In this document: positions 1 to 8,598 of the stretch, piece by piece | Layout of the letters: each line of letters begins with the position of its first letter | How positions within the stretch are numbered: position 1 is the first letter of the stretch | From: Oscillospiraceae bacterium | Lineage (GTDB): Bacteria > Bacillota > Clostridia > Oscillospirales > Ruminococcaceae | NCBI GenBank assembly: GCA_017512745.1 | Contig: JAFWEV010000050.1 | Span: 1-52,463 of the forward strand | DNA length: 52,463 bases | Direction: 5' to 3' | Program-made: the position numbers and the translations under genes | Notes under the pieces: generated by a model | Told to the model about the DNA's origin: nothing | The model's input: only the letters and a program-made list of their open reading frames with translations | The model's database searches: none

Positions 1-246
1 ACAAGTTATCTGGAGTATGCTCTGCCCGAAGTAGTAAGACACGATTTCCTCAAGCCCGAGAACGATGTTCTTGTCGATCTCAAGGGATACTACAACGGTT
101 GGCTCTCAAGAGACCTTTCTCCTGATAACGGACTTATCGGCGGAGCCTCCAGAAGCAGCATCGAGACCGGCGAGAAACTCTTCAGATATGTTGAGGAGAA
201 ACTCACTGCATACTTCAAGCTCTTTGATGAAGAGATAGGTTTCTGA
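1..246 (+). CDS. Creatininase-like amidohydrolase, C-terminal fragment
   Basis: The window opens inside a reading frame that runs 81 codons to a TGA at 244-246. The visible tail contains GLIGGASRSSIETGEKLF followed by an amphipathic helix (RYVEEKLTAYFKLFDEE). This resembles the end of creatininase-family amidohydrolases, where a G-x-x-G-D-P-x-x-A-T-x-E-K-G-E stretch precedes a final helix. Those enzymes are metal-dependent and cleave cyclic amides or related C-N bonds. The metal ligands would lie upstream of the window, so the family call rests on this tail only. A hairpin follows 15 bp after the stop. The substrate cannot be judged. Confidence 0.5.
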   Translation, partial: TSYLEYALPEVVRHDFLKPENDVLVDLKGYYNGWLSRDLSPDNGLIGGASRSSIETGEKLFRYVEEKLTAYFKLFDEEIGF

Positions 247-261
247 TATAATAATTAGTTG

Positions 262-288
262 GTGCCCCTGCGGTAGTGGCAGGGGCAC
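262..288 (+). terminator. Hairpin after the creatininase-like gene
   Basis: Perfect 10-bp GC-rich arms (GTGCCCCTGC at 262-271 and its complement at 279-288) enclose a 7-nt loop. No strong T-run follows, so it is a weak or Rho-assisted terminator, or it only protects the 3' end. Confidence 0.55.
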
Positions 289-314
289 ATTTACTATGTC
301 ATGATTGCAGGTAA

Positions 315-1691
315 ATGATGGAAAACACAAGAAAAAGACAGCTTTTCGAGACCGATCCCGGGTTTTACAGGTCGATCTTTACCCTCTTTATTCCACTGAT
401 GCTTCAGTCGCTGCTCAGATACAGCGTTACGACTGTTGACAGTATCATGCTGGGACATCTCAGCGAGATCTCCATGTCGGCGGCCAATATAGCAAATCAG
501 CCGTTCAACATAGTTACAGGACTGATAATCGGTCTCACTGTCGGAAGCGGCATAATGATCTCCCAGTACTGGGGCAAAAAGGATATTGCAAATATACGCA
601 GAACGCTCACAACAGCTATCAAGCTCTGTGTCGCGCTCTCTGCCGTTATGGCTGTCATAGTTTTCATTATCCCGAAGCAGATCATGCTTTTCTATACAAA
701 CGAGCTGGACATCGTCAATGAAGGTTTCATCTATCTTCGGGTCATTTCCGTCACTTTCATTCTCTATTCGTTCAGCCAGACATATATGCTCGCTATAAGA
801 TCGATGGAGAATGCAAAAGCTCCGCTGCTCATCAACATAATCACTTATGCGGTGAATATTTTCCTGAACGGGTGTTTCATCTACGGAAAATGCGGGTTCC
901 CCTCACTCGGCATCAACGGTGTCGCCATAGGAACTCTCATCGCCAGGATCATCGAATTCCTCGGCTGTGTGCTTCATATGTTCGTTATCAACAAAGAACT
1001 GGGTTTACAGCTCTCCAGCTTCAGCGAGTCGAGCGCGCCGATAAGGAAAGGCATCATGCGTTACGGCATGCCGAACATGATGGCCGAAACCGTCTTTACC
1101 GTGGGCATCTCCATGTATACCCTGATCTTTGGCCATTTGGGCACTGCAGCAACGGCGGCCAACACCATAGTTACTATGTCCACAAGGATCAATGAGGTAC
1201 TTTTTGCAGGACTTACAGGGGCTGCAGGAGTTCTCATAGGAAAAACCATCGGTGAAAAGAAGATGGACAAGGTCATGACAAGGGGCAATACGTTCATACT
1301 CCTCGGATTCATTCTGTGCCTTTTCAGCATGGGAGTCACATTTTTAGCAAAAAACTTCATCCTGTCTCTTTACAGCAATGTCAGTCCCGAGACATATGCC
1401 CTTGCAAACAAACTTATCACCATAGCAATATGCCTGTTCCCGGGTTATACCTATGAGACACTGTTTGTCGTCGGTATCCTTGTCGGAGGAGGAGATACGA
1501 AGTTCATTTTCTGGTATACCACTATCGTCATGTGGTGCATTACCATTCCTCTCGCAATGCTGGCCGCATTTGTATTCAACTGGCCGACACCCATTGTATT
1601 CACGATTCTCAAGTGCGACTACGTAATAAAAGGTCTTGTGGGATTCGCGAGGTTCTTCTCGAAAAAATGGTACAAAGACGTTACTGTCTGA
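315..1691 (+). CDS. MATE-family multidrug/cation antiporter
   Basis: A 458-residue, 12-helix membrane protein of the MATE (multi-antimicrobial extrusion) family, which exports drugs or metabolites in exchange for Na+ or H+. Early residues include IFTLFIPLMLQSLLRYSVTTVDSIMLG, which matches the family's first helix and the conserved V-D-x-x-M-x-G. Two duplicated six-helix halves are visible (SISKYW-like loop near residue 85, second half from about 240). Start is ATG at 315 or the adjacent ATG at 318; an AGG at 309-311 suits the second slightly better. It is convergent with the PfkB gene and ends at a strong bidirectional terminator. Substrate unknown. Confidence 0.85.
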   Translation: MMENTRKRQLFETDPGFYRSIFTLFIPLMLQSLLRYSVTTVDSIMLGHLSEISMSAANIANQPFNIVTGLIIGLTVGSGIMISQYWGKKDIANIRRTLTTAIKLCVALSAVMAVIVFIIPKQIMLFYTNELDIVNEGFIYLRVISVTFILYSFSQTYMLAIRSMENAKAPLLINIITYAVNIFLNGCFIYGKCGFPSLGINGVAIGTLIARIIEFLGCVLHMFVINKELGLQLSSFSESSAPIRKGIMRYGMPNMMAETVFTVGISMYTLIFGHLGTAATAANTIVTMSTRINEVLFAGLTGAAGVLIGKTIGEKKMDKVMTRGNTFILLGFILCLFSMGVTFLAKNFILSLYSNVSPETYALANKLITIAICLFPGYTYETLFVVGILVGGGDTKFIFWYTTIVMWCITIPLAMLAAFVFNWPTPIVFTILKCDYVIKGLVGFARFFSKKWYKDVTV

Positions 1692-1695
1692 CAGA

Positions 1696-1740
1696 AAAAC
1701 AAGCACGGTCACCCTGAACGAGACCGTGCTTGTTTTGTTT
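1696..1740. terminator. Bidirectional terminator between convergent genes
   Basis: A perfect 15-bp inverted repeat (1696-1710 and 1722-1736; core AACAAGCACGGTC) with an 11-nt loop. It has A-rich and T-rich flanks, so it can stop both the MATE gene and the leftward PfkB gene. Confidence 0.85.
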
Positions 1741-1749
1741 TCTGATATT

Positions 1750-2703
1750 TTAGATATTTTCCAGTTCGCTCAGTGTCGGAACAGTCATAGGAGCCATATG
1801 GCTTATCGTTGCGGCAGCGCATCTGTTGCCCCATTCGACGCATGTCTTCATGTCTTTGCCGTACATTGCCGCGGCAATGAATCCTCCGTCAAACGAATCT
1901 CCCGCACCGATGGTGTGCAGCTGCTGTACCCTGCACGTCGGATGTATGCTCTCCTGTCCCCTGTTGATGAGCAGTACCGGCTTTGAGCTGTTTCGCACGA
2001 CCACAGTCTTGCTGTTGCCGGCAAGAACTCTTCCGGCTTCAGCCAGATCGTCTATTCCGGTAACAGGCCCGAACTCATCAAGACCAGAACCGAGGATGAT
2101 ATCCGCAAGATCGAATATCTGTTCATATATCCTTCTTCTGCCCTCGGAATACCCGGACGTCTCGTATCTCAGATTGATGTCGAAAGACACCGTGGCTCCT
2201 GCTTCCTTGCATCTTCTCAGGAATGCTACTATCTCGCGTTCATGCTCTGTATCATCGTGGATGTTTATCCCGCCTGAATGCACCCATACAGTCTCGGAAA
2301 CATCGATATCTTCCGTCTCACCCTTAAGCAATGCGCCGTTGCCGGCATCCGAACGCTGCCAACCGTTGAAGTATCTCTCTCCGTCCTCATCGATAACAGA
2401 GCCTATGATGAAAGCACTGGCTTTATCGAGTATAAGGTTATCCGTGTTTACTCCCTCAGCTCTTATATCTTTTATAGCATCGAGTCCGCAGCTGTCGGTA
2501 CCTATCTTGCTTACTATCCTCGGCTGCTGTCCGAGGCGTGCTAGCACAACCGAAGTATTGGCAATGCCTCCCCCAGCCTGTGTATAGATCTTTGGAACAT
2601 TCCTCTTCTTCCCGTCACCGTATCCTTTAACGGCTCTTTTCATGTCTCCGAAAGGGATGATGAGATCGACTGTGAAGTCTCCGATGCAGAACAGTTTTTT
2701 CAT
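1750..2703 (-). CDS. PfkB-family carbohydrate kinase
   Basis: A 317-residue ribokinase-fold kinase. The N-terminal CIGDFTVDLIIPFGDM strand holds the sugar-binding Asp. AGGGIANTSVVLARLG is PfkB signature 1, and TIGAGDSFDGGF near residues 264-275 is signature 2 with the catalytic base D269 and the anion hole. It phosphorylates a sugar or nucleoside using ATP. It lies 9 bp downstream of a damaged nucleoside 2-deoxyribosyltransferase gene on the same strand, which suggests a nucleoside or deoxysugar substrate. It resembles the kinase at 40776-41735 more than it does the ribokinase at 45399-46289. Exact substrate unknown. Confidence 0.85.
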   Translation of the reverse strand: MKKLFCIGDFTVDLIIPFGDMKRAVKGYGDGKKRNVPKIYTQAGGGIANTSVVLARLGQQPRIVSKIGTDSCGLDAIKDIRAEGVNTDNLILDKASAFIIGSVIDEDGERYFNGWQRSDAGNGALLKGETEDIDVSETVWVHSGGINIHDDTEHEREIVAFLRRCKEAGATVSFDINLRYETSGYSEGRRRIYEQIFDLADIILGSGLDEFGPVTGIDDLAEAGRVLAGNSKTVVVRNSSKPVLLINRGQESIHPTCRVQQLHTIGAGDSFDGGFIAAAMYGKDMKTCVEWGNRCAAATISHMAPMTVPTLSELENI

Positions 2704-2712
2704 TGTAGTTTT

Positions 2713-3125
2713 TTACCTCAGGATATAATCAATTAATTTGAGCATTTCTTCCGGATCCTCATACGGGAAGACCTTATAGTAACTGTCGCCTTTTATCATA
2801 GCGGACAGTTCGCATTCGGACTTTCTGTAGAAGATATAGCACGGTTTTCCGAGTTTTTCGGCATAGGCCAGCTCATAGCCTACTCCGAGAGAAGGTCTGG
2901 TGCATTCGCCTATCAGAAGATCGCATTCCCTTATCCACGCCGTGTCCTGAAGGTAGATGGCAGCATCGGCATCGGTATCCTGTTCAAAAGCGCTGAGCGA
3001 AAGATCTCCGACATGTTCCGTCAGTACCACGTCTGTCTCTTTATGTGGTCTATGATCTTTTTATAGAGATCGGCATCCTCCCTGCCTGCGCGGATGGATC
3101 CCGCAAAATATACTTTCCTTTTCAA
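2713..3125 (-). pseudogene. Nucleoside 2-deoxyribosyltransferase family, single-base frameshift
   Basis: The frame beginning at TTG (3125-3123), behind a GGGGG Shine-Dalgarno, reads KVYFAGSIRAGREDADLYKK. That is the typical N-terminus of small nucleoside 2-deoxyribosyltransferase-like proteins (K-I-Y-F-A-G-S-I-R-G-G-R-E-D). It runs into a stop around 3021. The remainder of the family sequence (TDVVLTEHVGDLS, then DLLIGECTRPSLGVGYELAYA with the Glu-containing active-site region) continues in another frame from about 3045 to 2713. One missing base near 3042-3046 explains the shift. The intact product would be about 136 aa and would exchange bases between deoxynucleosides or hydrolyse them. A 105-codon remnant with a GTG start at 3030 lacks the nucleotide-binding N-terminus. 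Confidence 0.75.
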
Positions 3126-3271
3126 TCAAATGCGCCCCCTTTTTGATTTCAATACTAGTATACTGTAAAATTCTGTGATACAGCACCCACCGCGCAGATT
3201 CTCCGAAATGCTGAATTTTGCCGCTGTTTGGTGTATCATTAGAGAATCAACAAATATAGGGAGGCATCAAA

Positions 3272-4387
3272 ATGCCTGAAACCATTGAGACGACCCGCGA
3301 AAAGCAGATAACTAAAGTTTCCATAGTCGGAATAATCACCAATATCCTCCTCGGTGTCGTCAAGATCATTTTCGGAGTTATCACCAAGTCGATCGCCATC
3401 ACATCCGATGCGGTCAACAACCTCACTGATTCCTCGTCTTCATTTATTACGATCATCGGAACCAAGCTTGCAGGAAAGAAGCCTGACAGGGAACATCCTT
3501 TCGGGTACGGCAGGATAGAGTATCTTACAAGTATAGTGATAGCGGTCATTATCCTTATAACCGGTGCCGAGATGTTCGTAAGCTCGTTCAAAGCTATAAT
3601 TCATCCCGAAACTCCGGAGTATTCGATAGCATCCATTGCCATTCTGGCTATCACCGTTGTGGTAAAGATGATTCTGGGAACATTTTTCCAGAAAAACGGA
3701 AAAGCAATCGATTCCGATGCTCTTGTCGCATCAGGCGCAGACGCCAAAAACGATGCGCTGATCTCACTCATCACGATCGGCTCAGCAGTCATATTCCTTC
3801 TCACGAAGTTCTCTCTGGACGGTATCGCAGGTGCGGTCATATCCGCATTCATCCTCAAAACAGGCTTTGAGATCCTCAAGGACACTCTCGACAAGATCCT
3901 CGGGACAAGAGCGGATTCCGAACTTGCAGAAGCCATAAAGGCAGAAGTCCGCGGAACACCCGGTATTCTCGGGGCTCACGATCTGATCATTCACAATTAC
4001 GGACCAGGGAAAAATACCGGAAGCATGAACGTTGAGATAGAGCACAAGACGAAGCTCGCAGACCTCTATCCTCTGCTCCACAACCTTCAGAACCAGATAT
4101 ATTCTAAATATCACACATATCTCGTATTCGGTATCTATTCGATCAATAAGAACCACCCTAGATACAAGAAGCTGATAAAGCTCCTTGACGGATATCTGGC
4201 CGAGAACCAGCACTGTCTCGGATATCACGGGCTCGATATAGATGACGAGAGAAAGATGATCTTCTGCGATTTCGTCCTCGACTTTGACATCGACAGGCAG
4301 CAGTTCAAAAAGGATACGGAAAAGATGCTTTCGGAAGCGTATCCTGATTACACAGTAATTGTCACCATAGATACAGAATTTGCATAA
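3272..4387 (+). CDS. Cation diffusion facilitator (CDF) metal exporter
   Basis: A 371-residue inner-membrane transporter that exports divalent metals (Zn2+, Fe2+, Mn2+ or Co2+) in exchange for protons. Helix 2 carries SIAITSDAVNNLTDSSSS, giving the D-x-x-x-D metal site, and helix 5 has the matching D-x-x-x-D (ASGADAKNDALIS). HPFGYGRIEYL is the conserved cytoplasmic H-P-x-G-x-x-R-x-E loop. A soluble C-terminal domain follows from about residue 210. The tail is longer than in minimal CDFs and includes a His-containing stretch (QHCLGYHGLDID). AGGGAGG lies 8 bp before the ATG. A strong terminator follows. Metal specificity is not deducible. Confidence 0.88.
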   Translation: MPETIETTREKQITKVSIVGIITNILLGVVKIIFGVITKSIAITSDAVNNLTDSSSSFITIIGTKLAGKKPDREHPFGYGRIEYLTSIVIAVIILITGAEMFVSSFKAIIHPETPEYSIASIAILAITVVVKMILGTFFQKNGKAIDSDALVASGADAKNDALISLITIGSAVIFLLTKFSLDGIAGAVISAFILKTGFEILKDTLDKILGTRADSELAEAIKAEVRGTPGILGAHDLIIHNYGPGKNTGSMNVEIEHKTKLADLYPLLHNLQNQIYSKYHTYLVFGIYSINKNHPRYKKLIKLLDGYLAENQHCLGYHGLDIDDERKMIFCDFVLDFDIDRQQFKKDTEKMLSEAYPDYTVIVTIDTEFA

Positions 4388-4396
4388 TTAGCCGAT

Positions 4397-4430
4397 AACG
4401 GTTCGCTTCGGGATGCGCGAACCGTTTTTT
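4397..4430 (+). terminator. Intrinsic terminator after the CDF gene
   Basis: 10-bp arms AACGGTTCGC (4397-4406) and GCGAACCGTT (4417-4426), with six T's at 4425-4430. Confidence 0.9.
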
Positions 4431-4463
4431 GATTTTATTACTTAGGAAACAGGGGTGAATATC

Positions 4464-5195
4464 ATGAGTCTTCATATCCAGGCTTCAAGAGGTGAGATCG
4501 CTGAAAGAATACTTCTTCCAGGTGATCCGCTCAGAGCAAAGTATATAGCCGAGAATTATTTTGAAAACACGAAATGCGTCAACGAGCTCCGGGGTGCATT
4601 ATGTTTCACAGGAACATATAAAGGCGTTCCCGTCTCAGCAATGGGGACGGGTATGGGAATACCGTCCATGATGATATATGCAACCGAACTCTGCAGAGAT
4701 TACGGATGCGAGAAGCTTATCCGTATAGGCACGGGTGCCTCCTTCAGACCGGATATAAAAATACTGGACATAATCATGTCGCAAGCCGCGTCCACTACCT
4801 CAGCAGTCAACGATGAGATCTTCAAGGGTAGATTTGCCCCTACTGCTGATTTCTCACTTCTCGACAGAGCTTATCATAAAGCACTGTCGATGGGACTTGA
4901 TCCATATGTCGGTAATACCGTATGTTATGATCTTCTTTACAGGGATGATTCCGAATTCAACATACACAAATGGCGCGAGTACGGTGTCCTCGGTGGAGAG
5001 ATGGAAACGGCAGGTTTATATACTGTCGCATCCCACTACGGAAAGAAAGCACTGTCGCTGTTCACCGTCGTTGTGGAGCTCGCCGCAGACAGCGATGTGA
5101 CCGGAACCTCCCAGAACAAAACAGTTTCTGCTGAAGACAGAGAAAAAGGTCTCAATGAGATGATAACCCTCTCGCTTGAGACCGTGATAGAATAA
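4464..5195 (+). CDS. deoD: Purine nucleoside phosphorylase, DeoD type
   Basis: A 243-residue hexameric-type (trimer-of-dimers) purine nucleoside phosphorylase, which converts purine (deoxy)nucleosides plus phosphate to free base and (deoxy)ribose-1-phosphate. Family motifs visible are ILLPGDPLRAKYIAENY (phosphate and purine loop), GTGMGIPSMMIYATEL, IRIGTGASF, and near the C-terminus GGEMETAGLYTVA, the nucleoside-binding E-M-E. I place the start at ATG 4464, 6-7 bp after AGGGGTG; the GTG at 4455 overlaps that ribosome binding site. The gene stands alone between terminators. Purine salvage fits with the nucleoside genes elsewhere in the window. Confidence 0.93.
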   Translation: MSLHIQASRGEIAERILLPGDPLRAKYIAENYFENTKCVNELRGALCFTGTYKGVPVSAMGTGMGIPSMMIYATELCRDYGCEKLIRIGTGASFRPDIKILDIIMSQAASTTSAVNDEIFKGRFAPTADFSLLDRAYHKALSMGLDPYVGNTVCYDLLYRDDSEFNIHKWREYGVLGGEMETAGLYTVASHYGKKALSLFTVVVELAADSDVTGTSQNKTVSAEDREKGLNEMITLSLETVIE

Positions 5196-5210
5196 CATGT
5201 TCTTTCCCGG

Positions 5211-5243
5211 GACTGCGCCATTATCAGGTGCAGTCTATTTTTT
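5211..5243 (+). terminator. Terminator of deoD
   Basis: GACTGCGCC (5211-5219) pairs with GGTGCAGTC (5227-5235), with one G-T wobble, followed by TATTTTTTG. It overlaps the last codons and stop of the convergent exonuclease gene. Confidence 0.75.
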
Positions 5244-5814
5244 GTTGCTCACATATGCGTCTCATAATCATTCCGCATACCACAGCGTCTTCTTCCGCTC
5301 TGTGCTCCACATCCCGCTTTATATCCAGATAGTCGGCGACTGCAGACTGTTTATAGCTTTTGAGCCCTTTAAAATACCTGCGTGAGAGCGCCAAAGTGTC
5401 CACATATCTCAAATCGGCTTCGATCCCATACCTTTCAAAGAGTGCGGACAGGAATCCTATATCGAATCTTGCATTGTGCGCACACAGGAACATATGCCCC
5501 TCAAGCGCCGGCCTTATATATTCGGCTATCTCCCAGACTATATCCTCTTCTTTAGGGGCTCCCTTCAGCATGGCGCCGGTAATCCCATTGACACCGCTAG
5601 CAGAATTTGAGACTGACTTATCCGGATCTATCAGAGTCGTGAACCGGTCGACATCCTCCCCATTCACATAATAGACCGCCGAGAATTCGATTATTCTGTC
5701 ATTGGCAGGGCTGAATCCGGTCGTCTCAAGATCCAGTGCTATGTACTCTTTCTCGAGTAAAGGAAATATATTCCTGTCGGAAGAGCAGTTTGTGGATGAA
5801 CACAGATTATACAT
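5224..5814 (-). CDS. DnaQ-like 3'-5' exonuclease (DEDDh)
   Basis: A 196-residue protein of the DNA polymerase III epsilon / RNase T exonuclease superfamily. ExoI is ALDLETTGF with D28 and E30; ExoII is CAHNARFDIGF with its Asp; ExoIII is HRAEEDA with the DEDDh His and last Asp. It degrades DNA or RNA from the 3' end with two metal ions. About 22 residues precede the domain. The ATG at 5814 overlaps the end of the upstream ABC transporter gene by 8 bp, so the two are probably cotranscribed. It is a stand-alone exonuclease, not fused to PolC or DinG. Nucleic acid substrate unknown. Confidence 0.85.
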   Translation of the reverse strand: MYNLCSSTNCSSDRNIFPLLEKEYIALDLETTGFSPANDRIIEFSAVYYVNGEDVDRFTTLIDPDKSVSNSASGVNGITGAMLKGAPKEEDIVWEIAEYIRPALEGHMFLCAHNARFDIGFLSALFERYGIEADLRYVDTLALSRRYFKGLKSYKQSAVADYLDIKRDVEHRAEEDAVVCGMIMRRICEQQKIDCT

Positions 5815-7642
5815 CTTCTGCCGCTTTTATCTTGAATTGTGTTTCGTAGAGTTCGGTATATACTCCGCCTTTACCGACGAGATCCTTGTGCTGTCCGCGC
5901 TCAGCTATCCTGCCATCCTTGAGGACCAGTATCTCGTCAGCTGCAAGAATAGTAGACAGTCTGTGAGCTATGAGTATGCTCGTCCTAGATTCCACCAGCG
6001 GGTCAATGGCGGCCTGAATCTTCGCTTCGGATATGGAGTCCAGAGCAGATGTAGCTTCGTCGAATATCATAAGAGCCGGGTTTTTGAGCAGTACTCTTGC
6101 AATGGAGATCCTCTGCTTTTCTCCGCCTGACAGCTTGAGGCCTCTGTTGCCGACCATGGTGTCAAGTCCGTCGGGTTGGTTCTGAATGAAGTCGTAGATG
6201 TTAGCGTTTTCGCATGCCTCGATCAGTTCGGCCTCGGTCGCATCCGGCTTCACATACAGGAGATTCTCCCTGATGGTCCCGTTGAACAGATATGTGTCCT
6301 GCGTGACAATACCTATATTGCTTCTCAGATACTTGAGATCGAGCTGTCTTACGTCGACGTCGTCAAAGTATACGGCGCCTTCATTGACATCATACAGTCT
6401 CGGTATGAGGTTGATCATCGTGCTCTTGCCGGATCCTGACGGTCCGACTATCGCTACGCTGCTTCCGCTCTTAAGTTCAAAATTGATGTTCTTGAGTATC
6501 TGACGCTCCGGCTCATAGCTGAAGCATACGTTTTCGAATCTGACGTTTCCGTGGGCTTCTTTCGGGATCACCGGATTTTCGGGATTCTCTATCTCGACCT
6601 TCATGTCAAAATATTCGAATATTCTAGTAAAGAGCGCCATGGATCTTATCCAGTCGACCTGGATATTGAGGAGTGAATTGACCGGTCCGTACATCCTTCC
6701 GAGCAGCGCCACGAGCACGGTGATATCACCGACGGTAAGAGATGAATCATATTTCATCATCAGTATTCCGCCCACCAGATAGAGCAGCATCGGACCGACG
6801 CTGGTGATAGTCGTGATAACGACCCTGAACCAGCGGCCAGCCATGCTCTGTCTGATGTTGAGCTTGATCATCCTGCCATTGGCGTCTTCGTACTTGTCGT
6901 ACTCGTAATCTTCCCGGCAGAACAGTTTTACGAGGGTCTGTCCGGATACGGACATGGTCTCATTGAGTATGCCGTTTATCTCGTCGTTGCATTTCTGGGC
7001 TTCATTCGTTATCTCCCATCTCGTCTTGCCGGCTGCTCTGGTCGGGATCGTGAAGAGGGGAACAATGACGATTCCCACAGCGGCAAGTATCCAGTTCTTC
7101 TGGAACATGGCAACCAGCGCTACCACAAGTGTTATGACATTTGAGAGAATACTCGTATAGGTGCTTGTGATGACCTGTTCAACGCCTGAAATGTCGCTTG
7201 TCATCCTGGTGATGATATCGCCCTGATTGTTGGACGTAAAGAATCTCTGTGACATGGACTGCAGGTGCTTGTACATATGGTTGCGCATGTCGTATGAGAT
7301 ATGCTGTGCTATCCAGGTATTTAGATAACTCTCAGCAACGCCGATCATATTGGATCCGAGAGTCACCGCGAGTGAAAGGATTATATAGATGATCAGCAGG
7401 CGCATGTTCCGCCCTATCAGTCCTTCGTCGATTATCTTACCGGTGAGAACTGACGGCAATATGCTCATCGTGGAAGAAACCGCTATGCAGATGAGCGTGA
7501 CTATCAGCTGTTTCCAGTACGGCTTAAGATAGCTCATGATCCTGACAAGCAGTTCTTTTGTGACCTTCGGTCTGTTGGCTTTTTCCTCTTCGGACAGGAA
7601 AGCTCTTCCCATCCTTCCCCCTCCGGGTCCCGGTCCTGGCAT
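5807..7642 (-). CDS. ABC exporter, fused permease and ATPase
   Basis: A 611-residue half-transporter with one six-helix exporter domain (about residues 35-330) and one ATPase domain. Walker A GPSGSGKST starts near residue 400. Also visible are the Q-loop (VTQDTYLF), signature LSGGEKQR near 504, Walker B ALMIFDEATSALD and the switch His in AHRLST near 560. It resembles the bacterial multidrug/lipid exporters that work as homo- or heterodimers. The N-terminus begins with a Gly/Pro-rich tail (MPGPGPGGGRMG), common in clostridial members of this group. No partner half-transporter lies next to it in the window, so a homodimer is likely. Its stop overlaps the exonuclease start. Confidence 0.92.
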   Translation of the reverse strand: MPGPGPGGGRMGRAFLSEEEKANRPKVTKELLVRIMSYLKPYWKQLIVTLICIAVSSTMSILPSVLTGKIIDEGLIGRNMRLLIIYIILSLAVTLGSNMIGVAESYLNTWIAQHISYDMRNHMYKHLQSMSQRFFTSNNQGDIITRMTSDISGVEQVITSTYTSILSNVITLVVALVAMFQKNWILAAVGIVIVPLFTIPTRAAGKTRWEITNEAQKCNDEINGILNETMSVSGQTLVKLFCREDYEYDKYEDANGRMIKLNIRQSMAGRWFRVVITTITSVGPMLLYLVGGILMMKYDSSLTVGDITVLVALLGRMYGPVNSLLNIQVDWIRSMALFTRIFEYFDMKVEIENPENPVIPKEAHGNVRFENVCFSYEPERQILKNINFELKSGSSVAIVGPSGSGKSTMINLIPRLYDVNEGAVYFDDVDVRQLDLKYLRSNIGIVTQDTYLFNGTIRENLLYVKPDATEAELIEACENANIYDFIQNQPDGLDTMVGNRGLKLSGGEKQRISIARVLLKNPALMIFDEATSALDSISEAKIQAAIDPLVESRTSILIAHRLSTILAADEILVLKDGRIAERGQHKDLVGKGGVYTELYETQFKIKAAEDV

Positions 7643-7692
7643 AATAATTCACTCCGAAAAATATGTATTCAATATCCTAGCATGTATTTTAA

Positions 7693-7724
7693 CACAAAAA
7701 GGATCGGCATGACTGCCGATCCTT
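7693..7724 (-). terminator. Terminator of gpmA
   Basis: A perfect 11-bp stem (AAGGATCGGCA at 7699-7709 and its complement at 7714-7724) with a 4-nt loop. On the minus strand it is followed by TTTTTGTGTT. Confidence 0.88.
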
Positions 7725-7744
7725 CATCTGTTCGGATATGGTGC

Positions 7745-8491
7745 TTATTTTGCTTTTCCCTGATTTGCAACAGCTTCCATCTTTGCTTTAAGAGCTTCCT
7801 GGTCGCCGAGATAGTAGTGGCGGATGACGTTGAATTCGTCGTCGAACTCATATACGAGCGGTACGCCTGTCGGGATGTTGACTCCGATGATCTCCTCGTC
7901 GCTGAGGTTGTCGAAGTATTTTACAAGTGCTCTGAGGGAGTTGCCGTGTGCGGCAATGATGACTCTCCTGCCTGCCTGCATGTCCTTCTTGATTACTTCA
8001 TTGAAGTACGGAACTGCTCTCTCGATCGTTGTCTCGAGGCTCTCGTTTGCGGGAAGAAGTGCCGGATCGACATCGCGGTACATAGCCTGCTTCAGCGCGG
8101 ATCTCTCGTCGGTGGGCTCAAGGGCAGGCGGCTTTACGTCGAAGGAACGTCTCCAGATCTTGACCTGATCCTCGCCGTATTTCTCTGCTGTCTCTGACTT
8201 GTTGAGTCCCTGAAGAGCTCCGTAATGACGCTCGTTGAGTTTCCATGACTTTACGACAGGCAGCCAGTTGCGGTCCATCTCGTCAAGGATATGATTCAGT
8301 GTATGTATAGCTCTCTTGAGGTATGAAGTATAGCAGATATCGAAGTCATAGCCTTCTGCCTTGAGTGTTCTTCCTGCCTGCTTTGCCTCTTCATGTCCCT
8401 TCTCGCTGAGATCTACATCTGTCCAACCGGTAAAGAGGTTGAGCTTGTTCCACTCGCTCTCACCGTGTCTAACCAATACAAGTTTTGTCAC
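7745..8491 (-). CDS. gpmA: 2,3-bisphosphoglycerate-dependent phosphoglycerate mutase
   Basis: A 248-residue glycolytic/gluconeogenic enzyme that interconverts 3- and 2-phosphoglycerate through a phosphohistidine. The N-terminal [12 protein letters not shown] carries the catalytic His; [13 protein letters not shown] and the second active-site His in [14 protein letters not shown] are present. Length matches the E. coli enzyme. The start is GTG at 8491, preceded 8 bp upstream by AAAGGAG (8500-8506); the frame is open to 8560 but that extension has no ribosome binding site and lies over the promoter. It is monocistronic between a promoter and a terminator. Confidence 0.95.
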   Translation of the reverse strand: MTKLVLVRHGESEWNKLNLFTGWTDVDLSEKGHEEAKQAGRTLKAEGYDFDICYTSYLKRAIHTLNHILDEMDRNWLPVVKSWKLNERHYGALQGLNKSETAEKYGEDQVKIWRRSFDVKPPALEPTDERSALKQAMYRDVDPALLPANESLETTIERAVPYFNEVIKKDMQAGRRVIIAAHGNSLRALVKYFDNLSDEEIIGVNIPTGVPLVYEFDDEFNVIRHYYLGDQEALKAKMEAVANQGKAK

Positions 8492-8531
8492 GATCGTTAC
8501 TCCTTTAATATTAATAACATTGACCACAAAA

Positions 8532-8560
8532 ATAATATCACATGCTAAGTCCGACTGCAA
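8532..8560 (-). promoter_or_regulatory. Promoter of gpmA
   Basis: On the minus strand TTGCAG (8555-8560), a 17-bp spacer and TATTAT (8532-8537), the latter preceded by TGA as an extended -10. The gpmA ribosome binding site lies about 25 bp downstream. Confidence 0.7.
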
Positions 8561-8563
8561 TCG

Positions 8564-8586
8564 AAAAGGGCATCTGCCGATGCCCT
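8564..8586 (-). terminator. Terminator of the SDR gene
   Basis: AGGGCATC (8567-8574) and GATGCCCT (8579-8586) form an 8-bp stem with a 4-nt loop, followed on the minus strand by TTTTCG. It abuts the gpmA promoter. Confidence 0.75.
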
Positions 8587-8598
8587 CCCTATCTTATA

